A program made the position numbers and the translations under genes. The notes beneath the pieces are model-generated. The model saw nothing but the letters and a program-made list of their open reading frames with translations, was not told the origin of the DNA and searched no databases. A stretch of DNA of 64,000 nucleotides from Mantis religiosa (lineage: Eukaryota > Arthropoda > Insecta > Mantodea > Mantidae): the NCBI GenBank assembly GCA_030765055.1, contig CM060950.1, positions 13,737,806-13,801,805 of the forward strand, written 5' to 3'. How positions within the stretch are numbered: the first letter of the stretch is position 1; each line of letters begins with the position of its first letter. Positions 45,427 through 58,559 of this stretch are shown here, one piece after another.

Positions 45427-45567
45427 CGGAGGGGGAAGTTATATGGTGTAATTTGGTGAAAATTGTATAAATGTTGTGTATATTGTGTCAAAAGCTTAAA
45501 AGAATAAGGCGATGCCCTTTTGTCCGGAGTATTCACTGATCATTTAATGCTCGCGGACGACTATATA

Positions 45568-46893
45568 CAGGGTGTATATAAATGAATATTGGGGACTTAA
45601 CTCTTTATAATATTTATTACATTAAACTTACAGTTATAAATGATATGTCAAATGAAAAAGCAACTCAAAACAGTTTTGTTTGTTGGCACCAGTGTGCATG
45701 TGCGTGCAATGTTTCTGCCGCAATCCGCTAGACAGTGGTAGTAGCAAAGATGGCGACTAGTAAACAGAAAGTGTTTTGTATTTTGCAGTTTACAAAAACC
45801 AAATCTGTAGTTACTGTGCAACGTGCGTTCCGCATTAAGTTCGGCTGTGATCCTCCTAGAGATAATAAAATTCGTAGATGGTATCATCAGTTTGAAGATT
45901 CCCGCTGCCTTTGTAAAGGGAAGAGCACGGAACGACCAAGAGTAAGTGAAGAGACTGTTGAGCGAGTGAAAGAGTCCTTCACTCGTAGCCCAAAGAAATC
46001 AGTCTGGAAGGCTAGCCGTGTATTACAAGTTCCTGTGTCGACTGTTTGGAAAGTTGTACGAAAACGCTTACGGCTACGTCCTTACCGTTTACAGTTATTA
46101 CAGGCTCTAAAGCTAACAGACCACGGATTACGTGGCAACTTCGCAAACGACATGTTGTTTTATGACGATGACGATTTGATGGATCATGTTCTCTTCAGTG
46201 ATGAATCGACTTTTCATGTTAACACTCATAATGTGCCCATCTGGGACTCAGAAAATCCTCACGAGATTGTACAAATGCAACGAGATTGCTCTAAAGTGAA
46301 TGTTTATTGTGCCGTATCCCGGTGAAAAGTTTATGGCCCTTTCTTTTTTGGTGAACCTACTGTAACTGGCACTTCTTACTTCGATACACTAGAGCAATGT
46401 CTCTTCCCTCAGTTGGAAGAATATGAGCCAGCGAACTTCATTTTACAGCAAGATGGCGGGCCACCACGCTGGCATAATGAAGTACGCGATTGGTTGAATG
46501 TCACTGTACCCGAGCGCTGGATAGGTCTTAAGAGCTCCAATGACAGGGCTTGCTATGTATGGCCTCCATGTTCTCCTGACCTGACCTTTGGGGCTTTGTC
46601 AAGGATCGTGTGTACGTGCCTCCTCTACCAGCTGACCTCCCTAAATTAAGAAACCGGATTGAAGTAGCTGTTGCTACAGTTACTGAATACACAGCTACCA
46701 ATGTTTGGGAAGAACTCGGCTATAGACTTCATGTGTGCCGTGTGACAAAGCGTAGTCACATTGAACTTTTATAAGGTTCTTGCTACAACTGTTTGAGTTG
46801 CTTTTTTATTGGACATATCATTTATAGCTGTAAGTTGAATGTAATAAATATTATAAAGAGTTAAGTCCCCAATATTCATTTATATACACCCTG
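45568..46893 (+). mobile_element. Mariner-superfamily transposon with about 105-bp inverted repeats
   Basis: Starts CAGGGTGTATATAAATGAAT and ends with the reverse complement, with TA at 45566-45567 and 46894-46895. The inverted repeats match over about 105 bp with a few differences. Transposase coding sequence between them is broken (next entry). Confidence 0.92.
45750..46774 (+). pseudogene. Mariner-superfamily transposase with DUF4817-type helix-turn-helix
   Basis: Starts MATSKQKVFCILQF at 45750; residues 1-100 form the helix-turn-helix with FEDSRCLCKGKSTERPRVSEET. The catalytic region has FSDESTFH (first Asp) and, after the in-frame TGA at 46323-46325, ILQQDGGPPRWHNEVRDW (second Asp) and CSPDLT; 41 residues separate this Asp from the Asp of SPD, more than in Tc1 or mariner proper. 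Directly after SPDLT a deletion with frameshift removes the region where the third acidic residue normally lies; a C-terminal part (PPLPADLPKLRNRIE, WEELGYRL) resumes to a stop at about 46774. One stop plus one deletion make it inactive. Confidence 0.88.
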
Positions 46894-46979
46894 TATAATG
46901 TTGCATGTCAGTGATACGAAGAGATTTGTACAAGATGCAAAAATTTTTTTTGAAAGAAGAAACATTTTTTCTTATTATT

Positions 46980-47110
46980 ATGGTGAAACCGAGAGTGATA
47001 AGCTTGAACATGCTAGGGGTCACGGGTTCGATCCCCGGCTGTGTGGGTGGGGATTTTTCTCCAAACAAGATAATTCCTCATCTCCAACAGAGTCTGGAAG
47101 TATGAATGAG
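46980..47110 (+). repeat. SINE E copy, plus strand
   Basis: Box B GGGTTCGATCCCCG at 47027 and the following GTGGGTGGGGATTTTT match 37427-37516. The box A side is degraded. Confidence 0.55.
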
Positions 47111-47279
47111 AGTGAAAATTTGTGCGAGATCTAATTATTAAAACACAACGATCACGAGTTAAACACCTTGGGAATGTTCCAAAGCAGAACGGTCGCTGAA
47201 ATGACCATTGGAGTTAAGGCGCGGTATAAATGGAATTAAAAAAAGTTTTGAACAATGGTTCAGGATAAAACGGCTGTCC

Positions 47280-47600
47280 TATATGAAACCAGGACGGATC
47301 TTTCTTATAAATAACACGTCGTACCAAGGTAGTATGAAACAGTATCTCTCAAATTCAAAAACCAGTAAGGAAGACATAAACATTGGTTAGTATCAAATCA
47401 TGCCTCCTCTGCAGAAAATTTGGTAAAAGATAATTGCTGGCCACCATAAATACTACTTAATACCGCCATACTGGAATGGTGACGACCATGGAGTGACAGG
47501 ACTAAACTCCACAGAAATGGCATGGAGCCAAATAAAGGGCCTTGACAAAACAGTACATTTAAACGTTTACGACATAATGCTCTTTCATCACTCCCTCAAG
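47280..47600 (+). pseudogene. DDE (Tc1/IS630-like) transposase fragment, decayed
   Basis: Broken plus frames read RIFLINNTSYQGSMKQYL, with the N-x2-YH-like segment of DDE_3 transposases, then LIPPYWNGD and LNSTEMAWSQIKG, resembling the LNPIE.AW..IKG end. The Asp usually before N is not visible, and there are stops in between. Weakly supported but the order of the two blocks is right. Confidence 0.4.
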
Positions 47601-47744
47601 ACCATTGGTTAAATTAATGCAAACTCTTTGAAGGAATGAAAGATGAGATCAGCTAAAGTATTTTAGAGAACATATAATCTTTATGTTAAACAGCCATTTC
47701 CTCGTGCAATGCCTCCAGTTCTACGAGGAGAGCTGCTTTTTGCG

Positions 47745-49264
<1,520 letters not shown>

Positions 49265-49287
49265 CACGCACATAGAAATAGATATAC

Positions 49288-49362
49288 GAGGGCTGTTCAA
49301 TAAAGAATGATCACAATTTCATTGACAACGTACCTTTACTCATCCTCATAATTTTGACGGAA
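49288..49362 (-). mobile_element. Mariner end fragment
   Basis: ACGAGGGCTGTTCAATAAAG at 49288 and the following GTACCTTTACTCATCCTC match the 3' end of the mariner at 21981-23091. Only about 75 bp remain. Confidence 0.8.
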
Positions 49363-49509
49363 TCTTTATGCCTCGAAACAGCGGCTTGATTCCCGCCAAG
49401 TCATCGTTAAAGGAAATCAGTTCGGTCCCAAAGAAATTTTGTGTGCCTGGTGGAATTTGGAAGGCGTGATTCACTGGGAGTTTGTTCCAGAGGGGCATTA
49501 TGATTCACT

Positions 49510-49511
<2 letters not shown>
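49363..49511 (+). pseudogene. Mariner transposase fragment, opposite orientation
   Basis: A plus-strand frame of about 38 codons reads FGPKEILCAWWNLEGVIHWEF, as in the core of a mariner transposase just before the second Asp. It directly follows the end fragment above, but in opposite orientation, and stops at the T run at 49512-49542. Confidence 0.6.

Positions 49512-49542
<31 letters not shown>
49512..49542. repeat. Poly-T run
   Basis: 31 T in a row. Possibly the poly-A tail of a minus-strand retroposon. Confidence 0.9.
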
Positions 49543-49545
<3 letters not shown>

Positions 49546-49599
49546 TATGGTACTTTGTGTTCACTTGACTTTCACTTCAAAATAGTCTTATAAAATGTG

Positions 49600-50035
49600 A
49601 TTGTTGTAGGTATTGGATTGCATTGGGTTATGCTACGGAGAAGATTCCGTACTGCGACCAATCTTGATCTATTGTATCTATGCCCCAAGTGGCGTATTCC
49701 CGGGAGAAAAGATGAGGTGAGAGAAGCAGGGCGGCCGTCCAAAGGAACCACGACAATGCAGTGGGCAGGTTCCCTACACTTTACCCGTTGGGAACTCCTC
49801 AACAGACAAGCACAACCAGTAGCTCACCCGGCTGTGGTCGTGATACGGCCCACTAGGTCGGCGCGAAGGCCAGAGTCTGCTACCGGAGGAGGAAGCTTTA
49901 GTCAGAGTATATCATCCTGTCATGCACCGCCGAGACACCCGCGGACACGAAAGAGACTGCCAGAGGAGAGATGATGTGAAGTAGTAAAGGAGATGATGTG
50001 GAGGAGCAAGAAATTCGGGGGAGCAAGAAATTTAT
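49600..50035 (-). repeat. Family F composite repeat, minus partial copy
   Basis: Shares with 37.6-38.1 kb, in the same order: GCCCCAAGTGG, GGGCGGCCG, GTGGGCAGGTTCCCTACAC, CCGGAGGAGGAAG, and GCACCGCCGAGACACCCGC. The tRNA-like head is missing. Confidence 0.65.
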
Positions 50036-51298
50036 GTCGAAAGGTGGTAAGAGAACAATTTCGGGGTCCACAAGACACCCATGAATTACATTTTTCATTC
50101 CTTGGCACGAGACTGTCTCTCTGCTTCCAATTTTTTCTTGTCCAGTGCTTGAACAACAAAGTTGCCACAGATGTGCCAAAATATATCAGGGTTATTTTTA
50201 CATTTTCTGGAAGACAATTGCTTCACATTCTCAAAATATGTATGACATACAACTGCCTATCACGAAAACAGATCCTCACTATTTGAAAAGCAGTTATAGA
50301 CGGAGCTAAATTTGCAGGGATTGGACTTAAAATAAGGCATGCATTGTTGTCTGTTATACTGTTGTGAAGCACTTTAATTTCAACAATTAAATCAGTATTA
50401 TTTCTTCGTTTACTGGTTTCTTTTCAGTTCCATACAATATATTTATGCACAGAACTACATTAAAACATTTTAGGTATAACTACTAATTGTGCAAAAATTG
50501 GTACGTGGTAGGAAAAAAACTGATTACAGTTCTGGAATCAGCATATCAGATTTAGTAAAGTAAACCTATTTTGGAGGAATCCCCAGAATCATGCATCACG
50601 GTGTTATTCGTTTTGCTTTTAATTATCTGCATGTTTTGATTATAACCTAATGCCCAGTATGTCTACTATAAAGCTCGTATGTACTAACTAATGTCCAATA
50701 TATCGAATAAAAACATTTACACTATACACACAATTTGCCTTCCACAGTGTCTGCGTTAAATTTTGATTGACAATTCTTGGATTACATCTATCATTTTATC
50801 TATTTGCGTCTGTTTTTGAGTATTGTGCATACTTACATGTTATCCTCCTATATTAAATTGTTCAAAGTCTATCCTGTTAACAAATCTAAGCAGTTGTAAT
50901 TATAGTATTATTGTCTGTTCAAGGAACTTGCCTCTTCTAGCAATCATACATTAGGTTCCAATGTTCCGATGCTACTTCAGTCTAGCGTGTCCTAGCTCGT
51001 CCATTTCTCCTCTGTCCTATTGGTTTATATTCCATTATTTTTTGGCAGATTCTCTGGGTAGACATTCATTCTAAATGTTGAGCTTATTTTCACTACATTC
51101 CATTGATCTTGTTAAAACAGAGTCGATGTTTCATTTATTCCATTGTTTTGGTTTCTACGTTGCATTTCCGCTGCTTGTACTTTATTTAAATTCTTAAGGT
51201 CCATATTAACTGCCATATTGCAATAGAGAATATAATTTTAATTGTGCAATTTATTGTTTCAATTAATTCATTTTCTGACTTACATCTACGCTACTTCA
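50036..51298. other. No feature recognised
   Basis: AT-rich with no long frame or repeat that I could identify. Confidence 0.5.
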
Positions 51299-51300
51299 TA

Positions 51301-52216
51301 CGAGGGCTGTTCAATAAAGGATAATCATAATCTTTTACGGTCATAATTTTTCGCACTAAAATTCAAACTTATTATATTCTGTTAGCTTAATGTGAAACAA
51401 ACACGCCGTAGTAGTTTCATTGTTGTTACTCTTGGTTCCGGCCTGTGAGAACCAGGCAAGTTCAGATGTGTTCAGTATCGCCTACCGCTGCAATGTAGGT
51501 AACATGCAGTTAAGCTGATGTTAGAGGAAGATCCGGAGTTCCTTTCAAACCTAATCACTGCTGACAAGACTTCGCTACATCGTTTTGATCCTGAGAGCAA
51601 ACAGCAAAGCTCAGTGTGAAAATCTCCCTCATCACCCACCCCCCACCAAAAGCAAAAGTGGTTGCCTCTGCTGGGAAAGTTATTTTCATCTCATTCTTTG
51701 ATATTCATGGAAAGGTTGATCAGCATTTTGTACCTGCAGACACATTAGTAACTGGACATTACTACAGGGATTTCCTGAAAACATTGCAAGTCCATATCAG
51801 GCGCAAAAGGCCACATTTCCGTGAAGCAGACTGGATGCTGTACCACGATAATGCGCGGCCGCATATTGCCAATGTTGTTGCTGAATATCTTGCAAAAATC
51901 AACGTGAAGTGCATCCTTCACCCTGCCTATAGTTCGGATTTAGCCCCATATGACATTTTTCTATTCCCTAACTTGAACAAATGCCTTCGTGGGAGACATT
52001 ATCCATCATCGGAAGCAGTGGTGAAGGCTGTGGAAGGTGATTTTGAAGGATCTCTCAAAAAATGGTTTCTAGCATGTCTTTGAAGACTGACAGAAACGCT
52101 GGGACAGGTGCATCGCATTCAGGTGAGACTATTTTGAGAAGGACCATCAAAATTGAGGATGAGTAAAGGTACGATGTCAAAAAAAATTATGATAATTCTT
52201 TATTGAAGAGCCCTCG
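51301..52216 (+). mobile_element. Internally deleted mariner-family element with TA target sites
   Basis: Begins CGAGGGCTGTTCAATAAAGG and ends in the inverted partner GAGCCCTCG; TA at 51299-51300 and 52217-52218. Sibling of the element at 21981-23091, with a different deletion. Confidence 0.92.
51616..52083 (+). pseudogene. Mariner transposase, C-terminal half
   Basis: A 155-codon frame starting within the catalytic core: residues KAKVVASAGKVIFISFFDIHGKVDQHF, then YHDNARPH (second Asp) and SSDLAPYDIFLFPN; 34 residues separate that Asp from the third (YD), the DD34D spacing of mariners. The region before, 51500-51600, contains the DPESKQQ-type words. The N-terminal helix-turn-helix and the first Asp are absent. 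Alone it is inactive. Confidence 0.85.
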
Positions 52217-52359
52217 TAAATCAAATCACAACCAAGGTACCTAAAGTGTGATAGTTCTTCAATGTTATTATTCTCAATTTAAAGTTTTGTTCTTTCTAGA
52301 TTTTTAACGTGGAATGCCATCACCTATGTTTTCTTTCTTTTTTTTTTTTTTTTTTTACT

Positions 52360-52440
52360 TGAAGTGTGTTTATAGAGTTTAACACCCGCTCTTAATACAT
52401 GTGAAACTGCATGTTTAAGCAGTTACTTTAGATATTTCAT
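52360..52440. repeat. SINE B tail fragment
   Basis: GTGTTTATAGAGTTTAACACCCGCTCTT resembles the far end of SINE B (TGTAGTGTTTAACGCCCGCTTTT). No tRNA part. A T run precedes it. Confidence 0.35.
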
Positions 52441-52489
52441 GTTTTGTAAAAATAAAATTTAAAGGAATTAAAATATATAGTGTTTAATG

Positions 52490-53270
52490 AGAGATGATTA
52501 TACAAACGAACAGAGTCCCTAAAGGAGATCCTATTAGCCAAACGCTGTTCAACATTTATACAGCAGATGTCACCAATGTAATAGAGAAAGTGCCAAAGAA
52601 GAAATTATTTTGTATGCAGATGATATGGTGATAGGATCAACAGTAAAAGAAGACGTACAGAAGGCAATACAAGAACTGGAAACTTGGGCAATGGAAAATG
52701 ACCTACATATAAATCAAGATAAGACAGTCCAAATGATATTCAGGAAGGAGGAATATCACCCAAAGACAGTATAATGTTATACAGTGAACCATTACAAATA
52801 GTAGGCAAGTATAAATACCTGGGAATTACATTACAAACAACAGCAACATCTTTTGGTATACATATCCAGGAAAGGGTAGTAGCAGCAGCCTTCAAAACAC
52901 CTTTCAATATTCCAAACATATCTAATCTGTCAACAAACACAGCGATGACACTATTCAAAGTAGCAGTGTCACCAGATATAACATATGGAATAGAGATCAT
53001 ATGGGAAAAGCTTAAAATCGGCGATCTAAAAAGAATAGAAAAGGTTAGGACAATGCTCATGAAACGGATCCTAGGAGTGGGAAAAATAGCGCCATCTCAA
53101 CTCATGTAGGAAATGTTGAAAGAGACTTATTTCATAGAAGACATAAGACTACAATATTGCCTACCATCAACAGGACCATACCAGGAACTGATCAACATCA
53201 TGGGCCGAAAGAAGAAGGATTTCTGGATTTCTACAACACACCAGTCATAATGGATGGCAGCTGGACCAGA
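52490..53270 (+). pseudogene. LINE reverse transcriptase fragment
   Basis: Plus frames read RVPKGDPISQTLFNIYTADV, EIILYADDMVIGS (YADD catalytic pair) and HINQDKTVQMIF; 52774-53109 then gives 111 codons with VGKYKYLGITL and the thumb region down to KRILGVG. At least one frameshift separates the catalytic block from this. 5' and 3' ends are missing. The clade is not assigned. Confidence 0.7.
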
Positions 53271-53299
53271 GAATACAGAAACCAGAGACATGTGACAAT

Positions 53300-53905
53300 A
53301 AGACTTTCAGTAAAGTCTGTCAAGTCAACGCGAGTACAGTTGCCGCTCAAAGTAACGGACCCTACCGTCCACTAATGATCGTCATAAATCTATCTCCACA
53401 CTCCAGAAATGGAACACTGTCGTTGAAGACCAATGGCAACCCTGATTTTCTGGAAATGACAGTCACATGTTTACTCCACGTGGAGTCTCAGTTGCTAAAG
53501 TTCCAACTTCCAGTTAATCTGTTTCATTACGTGCAGAAATTTGTTACTGGAGAAGCCTTAAAAATTATAACAGAAACTCTTTCTAAGAAAATTCAAGCGC
53601 TTGTTTTGAACACACATAAATATGTACTGACAAATAATCTTGTTATGGGGTCATGCAATGAACCTGATAATTCTGGGTATTCACAGAAATACAGTAAGAA
53701 CAATTGTGACGAAAGGAATACCAAATACGCCGATCAAGGGTGTAAACAAAAGGAAACGTTTCTCTAACGTTTCTATAATTTCACATTCGATTTAATTCGC
53801 CGAGAAATTTATAGATCCTATGCAAAAGGTAGAGCGCCCACCTTAGATGAATTGGTTGCACATTTGCAAGAAATTTGTGATTTTCCTTATGGGCACTGCA
53901 CTTAG
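53300..53905 (+). pseudogene. Unrecognised open frame with one stop
   Basis: The frame containing the ATG at 53375 is open from about 53300 to a TAA at 53765-53767, continues in the same frame to TAG at 53903-53905, so about 200 codons with one in-frame stop. The part after the stop contains IRREIYRSYAKGRAPTLDEL. I do not recognise the family. It lies between a LINE fragment and a SINE A whose target duplication starts at the final stop. It may be part of a transposon. Confidence 0.3.
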
Positions 53906-53911
53906 CGCGGT

Positions 53912-54156
53912 GCCCGCCTTGGTAGCGTGGTGGTAGCATGTCTGCCTCACGTTCAAGAAGTCCCGAGTTCGAATCTCGGTCAGGTTGAGTTACCTGGATA
54001 AGGTTTCTTCCGCGGTTTTCCGTTGTCCTTTAAGACGAATGTCGGGTAACTCTAAGCTCCATTGACCTCGGACTCATTTGAGCATCATTTCATCGATTCC
54101 ATTCATCGTCCGATATGACTTAACGTTGGACGTAAATTACTCCAAAAAAGACAACA
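53912..54156 (+). repeat. SINE A copy with 12-bp target duplication
   Basis: ACTTAGCGCGGT at 53900-53911 and 54157-54168. Starts GCCCGCCTTGGTAGCGTGG, box B GAGTTCGAATCTCGG. Ends in an A-rich tail. Confidence 0.92.
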
Positions 54157-54168
54157 ACTTAGCGCGGT

Positions 54169-55309
54169 CTTTTAAAGTAGCTGGGTTTCAAATACCACAC
54201 TTTGAATAAGTTAAGTGTTATCATGAAATGCAGTAGAATTGTGGCTTGGCGATATATATATATATATATATATATTCCTGCTATATATTTGTTAAAACTA
54301 AGGAAGTTTCCCAATAATGGACATAAGATAATTTATTTAGACCAAACCTTGTACGATACCCATGTCGTATCGAGAAAGGTGGCAACCTTACAGAAAGGAC
54401 CGGGAGAAAGAGGGCCGGTGTTGTAAAACGATTATAAGAGTTCGTCAAAGGAGGCGGCCGAACTGCACACGCGTTAGCTAAACAGACTTTACACGGCTTT
54501 CACCATAAGATATGTATTACCAAAAACTTTCACGAACCGAATGTGGATTGTAAACATGTGTTATGTGCTCAACAATGCAAAAATATAATATGATATAATG
54601 TAAAAAGAGAACAAAAACTATATCAAACTATAGCAAGGGCTAAAATACTTGTATATCAATGCTTGTATGCTTATATATTAATGCTCAATCTGAGTGCACT
54701 TTACATATTATTATTATTTAATGAAATAGATATAATGTAAGGTAGGTAATGTGTAACCATGAGAACCTCAAATGAGAGGAAGGTGTTAAATGTTTAAGAA
54801 GGTTTTGTTCTGCTTTAGAACGTCGTAGGGGAAAGACGTACACTTGTGTTTATGTCCGATATTGTGCAGTATTATTTTTGAGTATGCATGTAAGATGTAC
54901 AAATAGCTATGTATAAAAAAGTAATACTTAATCAATACACCAGTCATCGTTTGTTAAAGAACAACATTTATATGATTTAAATTTTTATCGAAGTTTGAAG
55001 CTGCTTCAGAAGAATTAAATCTACATGTTCGAACAAGAAAAGAATTATTTGTCCATTCTTCAGCGATAGTAATATTAACTTCCTCTTCTCCGAGACTACG
55101 ACCGTGTAAAAAAGAACTCATTGCTCCAGAATTACTGAGAGTTGCAGGGGAAACTTCTAGATATTTTCTAGATTGTCACCAAAGGTGAAACATTCATTAG
55201 CATCCTCCATCATCCCAGTTAAAATCTTGCTACGAAATGATCGCCACAGCTTGGGACTTTTAGAACACCGTCGTCGTCTACCATCATTGCAAATTTTGTG
55301 CTTAAAATC
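54169..55309. other. No feature recognised; (TA)n at 54249-54276
   Basis: AT-rich with one (TA)n tract of about 28 bp. No gene. Confidence 0.45.
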
Positions 55310-55411
55310 CTGCTACAATGTGGTGACACTGATGATATATGAACTGAAGTTGGAGCAGCGGTGGAATGAGATAGCGAGGGAAACCGGAGCACCCGGAGCA
55401 AACCCGCACCT
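55310..55411 (-). repeat. SINE B, left part of a split copy
   Basis: GTGACACTGATGATATATG to GAGCAAACCCGCACC match the body of SINE B. The remaining part is at 57098-57184, after the LINE. Confidence 0.7.
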
Positions 55412-57097
55412 TCGTCGCTTTGATTAAGATGCTGCAAAACCGAAAATCAAGGGGACCAGATAATATACCTACTGAAATATTAAAGCTTGGGGGTGAAGCC
55501 ATGATTCCCTATCTAATGCTCTTGTTCAACATGTCAATTAACAACTGTACCTTACCGGAAGACTGGAAAACAGCTATTATAGTTCCGATTTATAAAGGGG
55601 GTAATAAAACAGAAATAAATAATTATCGGCCAGTTAGTCTAACTTCAGTAGTATGTAAATTAATGGAGCATTTAATTGCAGAATATATACGAGAGGAGTT
55701 AGAAAATAAAAAGTGTTTTAATGAAGCGCAACATGGATTTAGACCTGGGTATTCGTGCGAAAGTCAAATTACTTCATTATTTCAAGATTTGGCAGATGAG
55801 GTAGATGCAGGGGGAAGAACTGATGCAGTGGTAATTGACTTTTCTAAAGCTTTTGATGTAGTGCCACATAGTTTGCTTATTTGTAAGCTAGCTAATACAG
55901 GAATTGATAAACGCGTAGTATTATGGGTTAAACATTTTTTGAAAGGGAGAACGCAAAAAGTTAAAGTAGGTAAAGAGCTGTCTGATAGTGGAACTGTTAG
56001 TTCGGGTGTGCCGCAAGGCTCAGTACTAGGGCCTTTACTGTTTCTCATTTTTGTTAATGACATTGCTGTTAATATTAACTGCCAGATAAGGTTGTTTGCA
56101 GACGATTGTATCATTTATAATAAAATTCGGAATATAGTGCATGAAACCGCTCTTCAGGATGATTTAAATGAAATCTGTAATTGGGCTGTAGCTAACAAAA
56201 TGTCAATTAATGCCAAGAAAATTAAGTCCATTGTTTTTAGTAGAACTAAGGGCAAAATTATTGTTAACTATCACATGGGAGGGGTGCAAATTCCACAGGT
56301 GGACAGCTGCAAATACTTGGGAGTGTACCTGGCAAGTAATGCTGGATGGGACGAACAAGTAAATTCCACATCTAGGAATGCGTGGAAGGCATTACATTTC
56401 GTAATGAGAATATTGAAAAAGGGGAGCGCTAGGTCCAGGGAAATTGCCTACAAGGCCTTAGTGCGGCCGGTTATGGAATATGGAGTAGCATGCTGGGACC
56501 CGTATAGAGCTAACCAAATCGATCCGCTAGAAAAAATACAGAAGAGGGCAATAAAATTCATAAAAAGAGGCAAGTATTTTGGGCCTATAAAAGGAGATGA
56601 GACTAAATGGGAGGAATTAAGAATTAGGCGTAAAAAACATAGGTTGGTAGCATTATTCAAAGCTAATGCTGGTGTAAAGGCATGGGTGGACGTTAGTGTA
56701 AGGTTAGATAATCCGGATTATTATGGACGAAACGATCATAGGTATAAAATTAAGGGTAGAAGATACAGAACCGACGTAGGAAAATGTTCTTTTGTTAATA
56801 GAACCATTGAAGAATGGAATGAATTGCCTGTAGCAGTCTTTCAGGGCTGTCCCCTGTCGCTGAAGAAATTTAGAAGAAATCTAGATGGTTTATAGTTTAA
56901 CTTTTGAATTATAATGTTATATAATATGTAAACAGAGAAGTAATTAGATAAGTTTTAAGTGACTAAAGTAAAATAATATCATGTTTGTATTGTTTACCGT
57001 GTTATTGTTGTAAATCTAATAATTGTAATTTGATCTGTATTCTTAACTCTGCCACCGGGTAGTACCCAATTGCAGTTAATAAATACATACATACATA
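55412..57097 (+). pseudogene. 5'-truncated LINE with long intact reverse transcriptase frame
   Basis: An open frame of 491 codons (55420-56895) begins mid-protein (its first codon is TTG, not a start). In order: NRKSRGPDNIPTEIL, NNYRPVSLTS, AQHGFRPGYSC, VVIDFSKAFD (Asp, residue about 140), SSGVPQGSVLGPLLFLIFVNDI, FADD (226-229), and a thumb and C-terminal region ending RRNLDGL. It ends in a 3' untranslated part and a (CATA)n tail (57076-57095), as in CR1/L2-like elements. The N-terminal endonuclease is missing. Reverse transcriptase is complete in motifs, unlike most copies here. Confidence 0.88.
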
Positions 57098-57184
57098 CTA
57101 CAAATCCCACATGCGGTCCTCTGGGATCGAAACCGGGCCGCTTTGTTGAAAGTCGAGTAGTCTAACCACTTGGCCACAGCGTGA
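57098..57184 (-). repeat. SINE B, right part (tRNA-like head) of a split copy
   Basis: GGGATCGAAACCGGGCCGC is box B inverted, and ACCACTTGGCCACAGCGTG is the box A end. Together with 55310-55411 it makes one SINE B. Confidence 0.7.
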
Positions 57185-57239
57185 ACTACTTGGACTTGAA
57201 ATTCTCATATTATTTATTAATTAATTTTTAATTCATAGG

Positions 57240-58155
57240 TGTGTTATAAAAAGTATGTACATTGGCACAAAAATAAAAATAAATAAAAGGGAACCAGTAA
57301 TAGTTAATGGTGGCGTAAGACAAAGATGTCCTTTATCAACCGCACTTTTTAATTTGTATGTTGACGAAATAGTAAGGATTTGGTCAAATAAAGTCAATGG
57401 ATGCTTTAATGTATCAGGAGCTAAATTGAAAACTATGCTGTATGCAGATGATCAAATAATAATGGCCACAAATGAAGATGACCTGCAGAAAATTCTGTAT
57501 AGTCTAGATAAAATTGTTACAGAATATGGAGTGAAAATATCGGCAAATAAATCCAAAACCATGGCATTTAAAGGAACTAATCCAGTAAGATCAAAAATAA
57601 TGTTATATAACATAATAATTGAGCAGAAATCACACTTTAAGTATTTAGGATGTAATGTCGCGTACCAAGGGGAAGTTGATATAATAGAGAAAATAAATAA
57701 ATTTCACTACATAACAAGCACAATAAAAAGAACATTAAAAATAAAGAAAGAAAGGACTCTATATTAAATCTATACAAAAGAATGGCAATACCAATTCTGA
57801 TCGATGGACATCAGAAACATGGACACTAACAAAAAGAAATAGTACGAGAATACAGTCATCAGAAATAAAATTCACAATAGCAATAGCTGGATATACCAAA
57901 AATAATAAAAAACATAGTCAGGATATTAGGGCAGAATTAAAAATAGAAGAAATAAACCATACTATTGAAAGAAATAGAAATCAATGGAAAGAACATGTTC
58001 AGAGATTGAATAATAACAGAATACCAAAAATGGTCTTAAACTATAAACCTATTGGAAGAGGAAACCAGGGAAAGCCGAAGAAAAGATGGGTAGACCAATT
58101 TGGAGCCGGAACGGGTTAAACAATCCAAATCCGTGAGGTAGAAGAAGAAGAATGT
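57240..58155 (+). pseudogene. LINE reverse transcriptase and C-terminus, another family
   Basis: 57255-57767 gives 170 codons: GGVRQRCPLSTALFNLYVDEI, then LYADDQIIMAT (YADD), YGVKISANKSKTMAF and HFKYLGCNVAY. In broken frames it continues to the C-terminal QWKEHVQRLNNNRIPK and GKPKKRWVDQF, and ends with (GAA)n at 58140-58152. A different element from the one just before. 5'-truncated. Confidence 0.8.
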
Positions 58156-58559
58156 ATAGTTGTGTGAGAGATTATGATTTGCCTGAAGCTGGCTGCACAA
58201 CACCCCTCCGACGGCCGATTCCATCTGACCGATGGCTGGCGTTACTTGGCAACGGGAAATCAATACAGCCGTCGGGAAGGCTGCCCTGGGATTCCAGGAA
58301 AACTTCCAAACTGTCCAGTATCCCCGGATGTGGAAAAAGGCAGCTGTATCGTATAATGCCCATTCGCCTCAAACTACGTTGCATAGCCCGCGAGTCCGCA
58401 AAAACTCCACTCAAGGAAGCAAAATCAGCATTTGTTGCTGAAGACCCTATAAAGATTGTTTATAAGACATTTTATAAGACTTTTCTTATGACTTTATTTG
58501 GTTCCCAGAGCCAAAGCACATGTTAGGGAACACCACAAAAATATTATACAAATATAACT
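58156..58559. other. Unassigned
   Basis: A plus frame with INTAVGKAALGFQENFQTVQYPRMWKKAAV-like content, split by more than 20 residues here as INTAVGKAALGF and YPRMWKKAAV, may be a LINE fragment; the evidence is too short to call. Confidence 0.25.
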
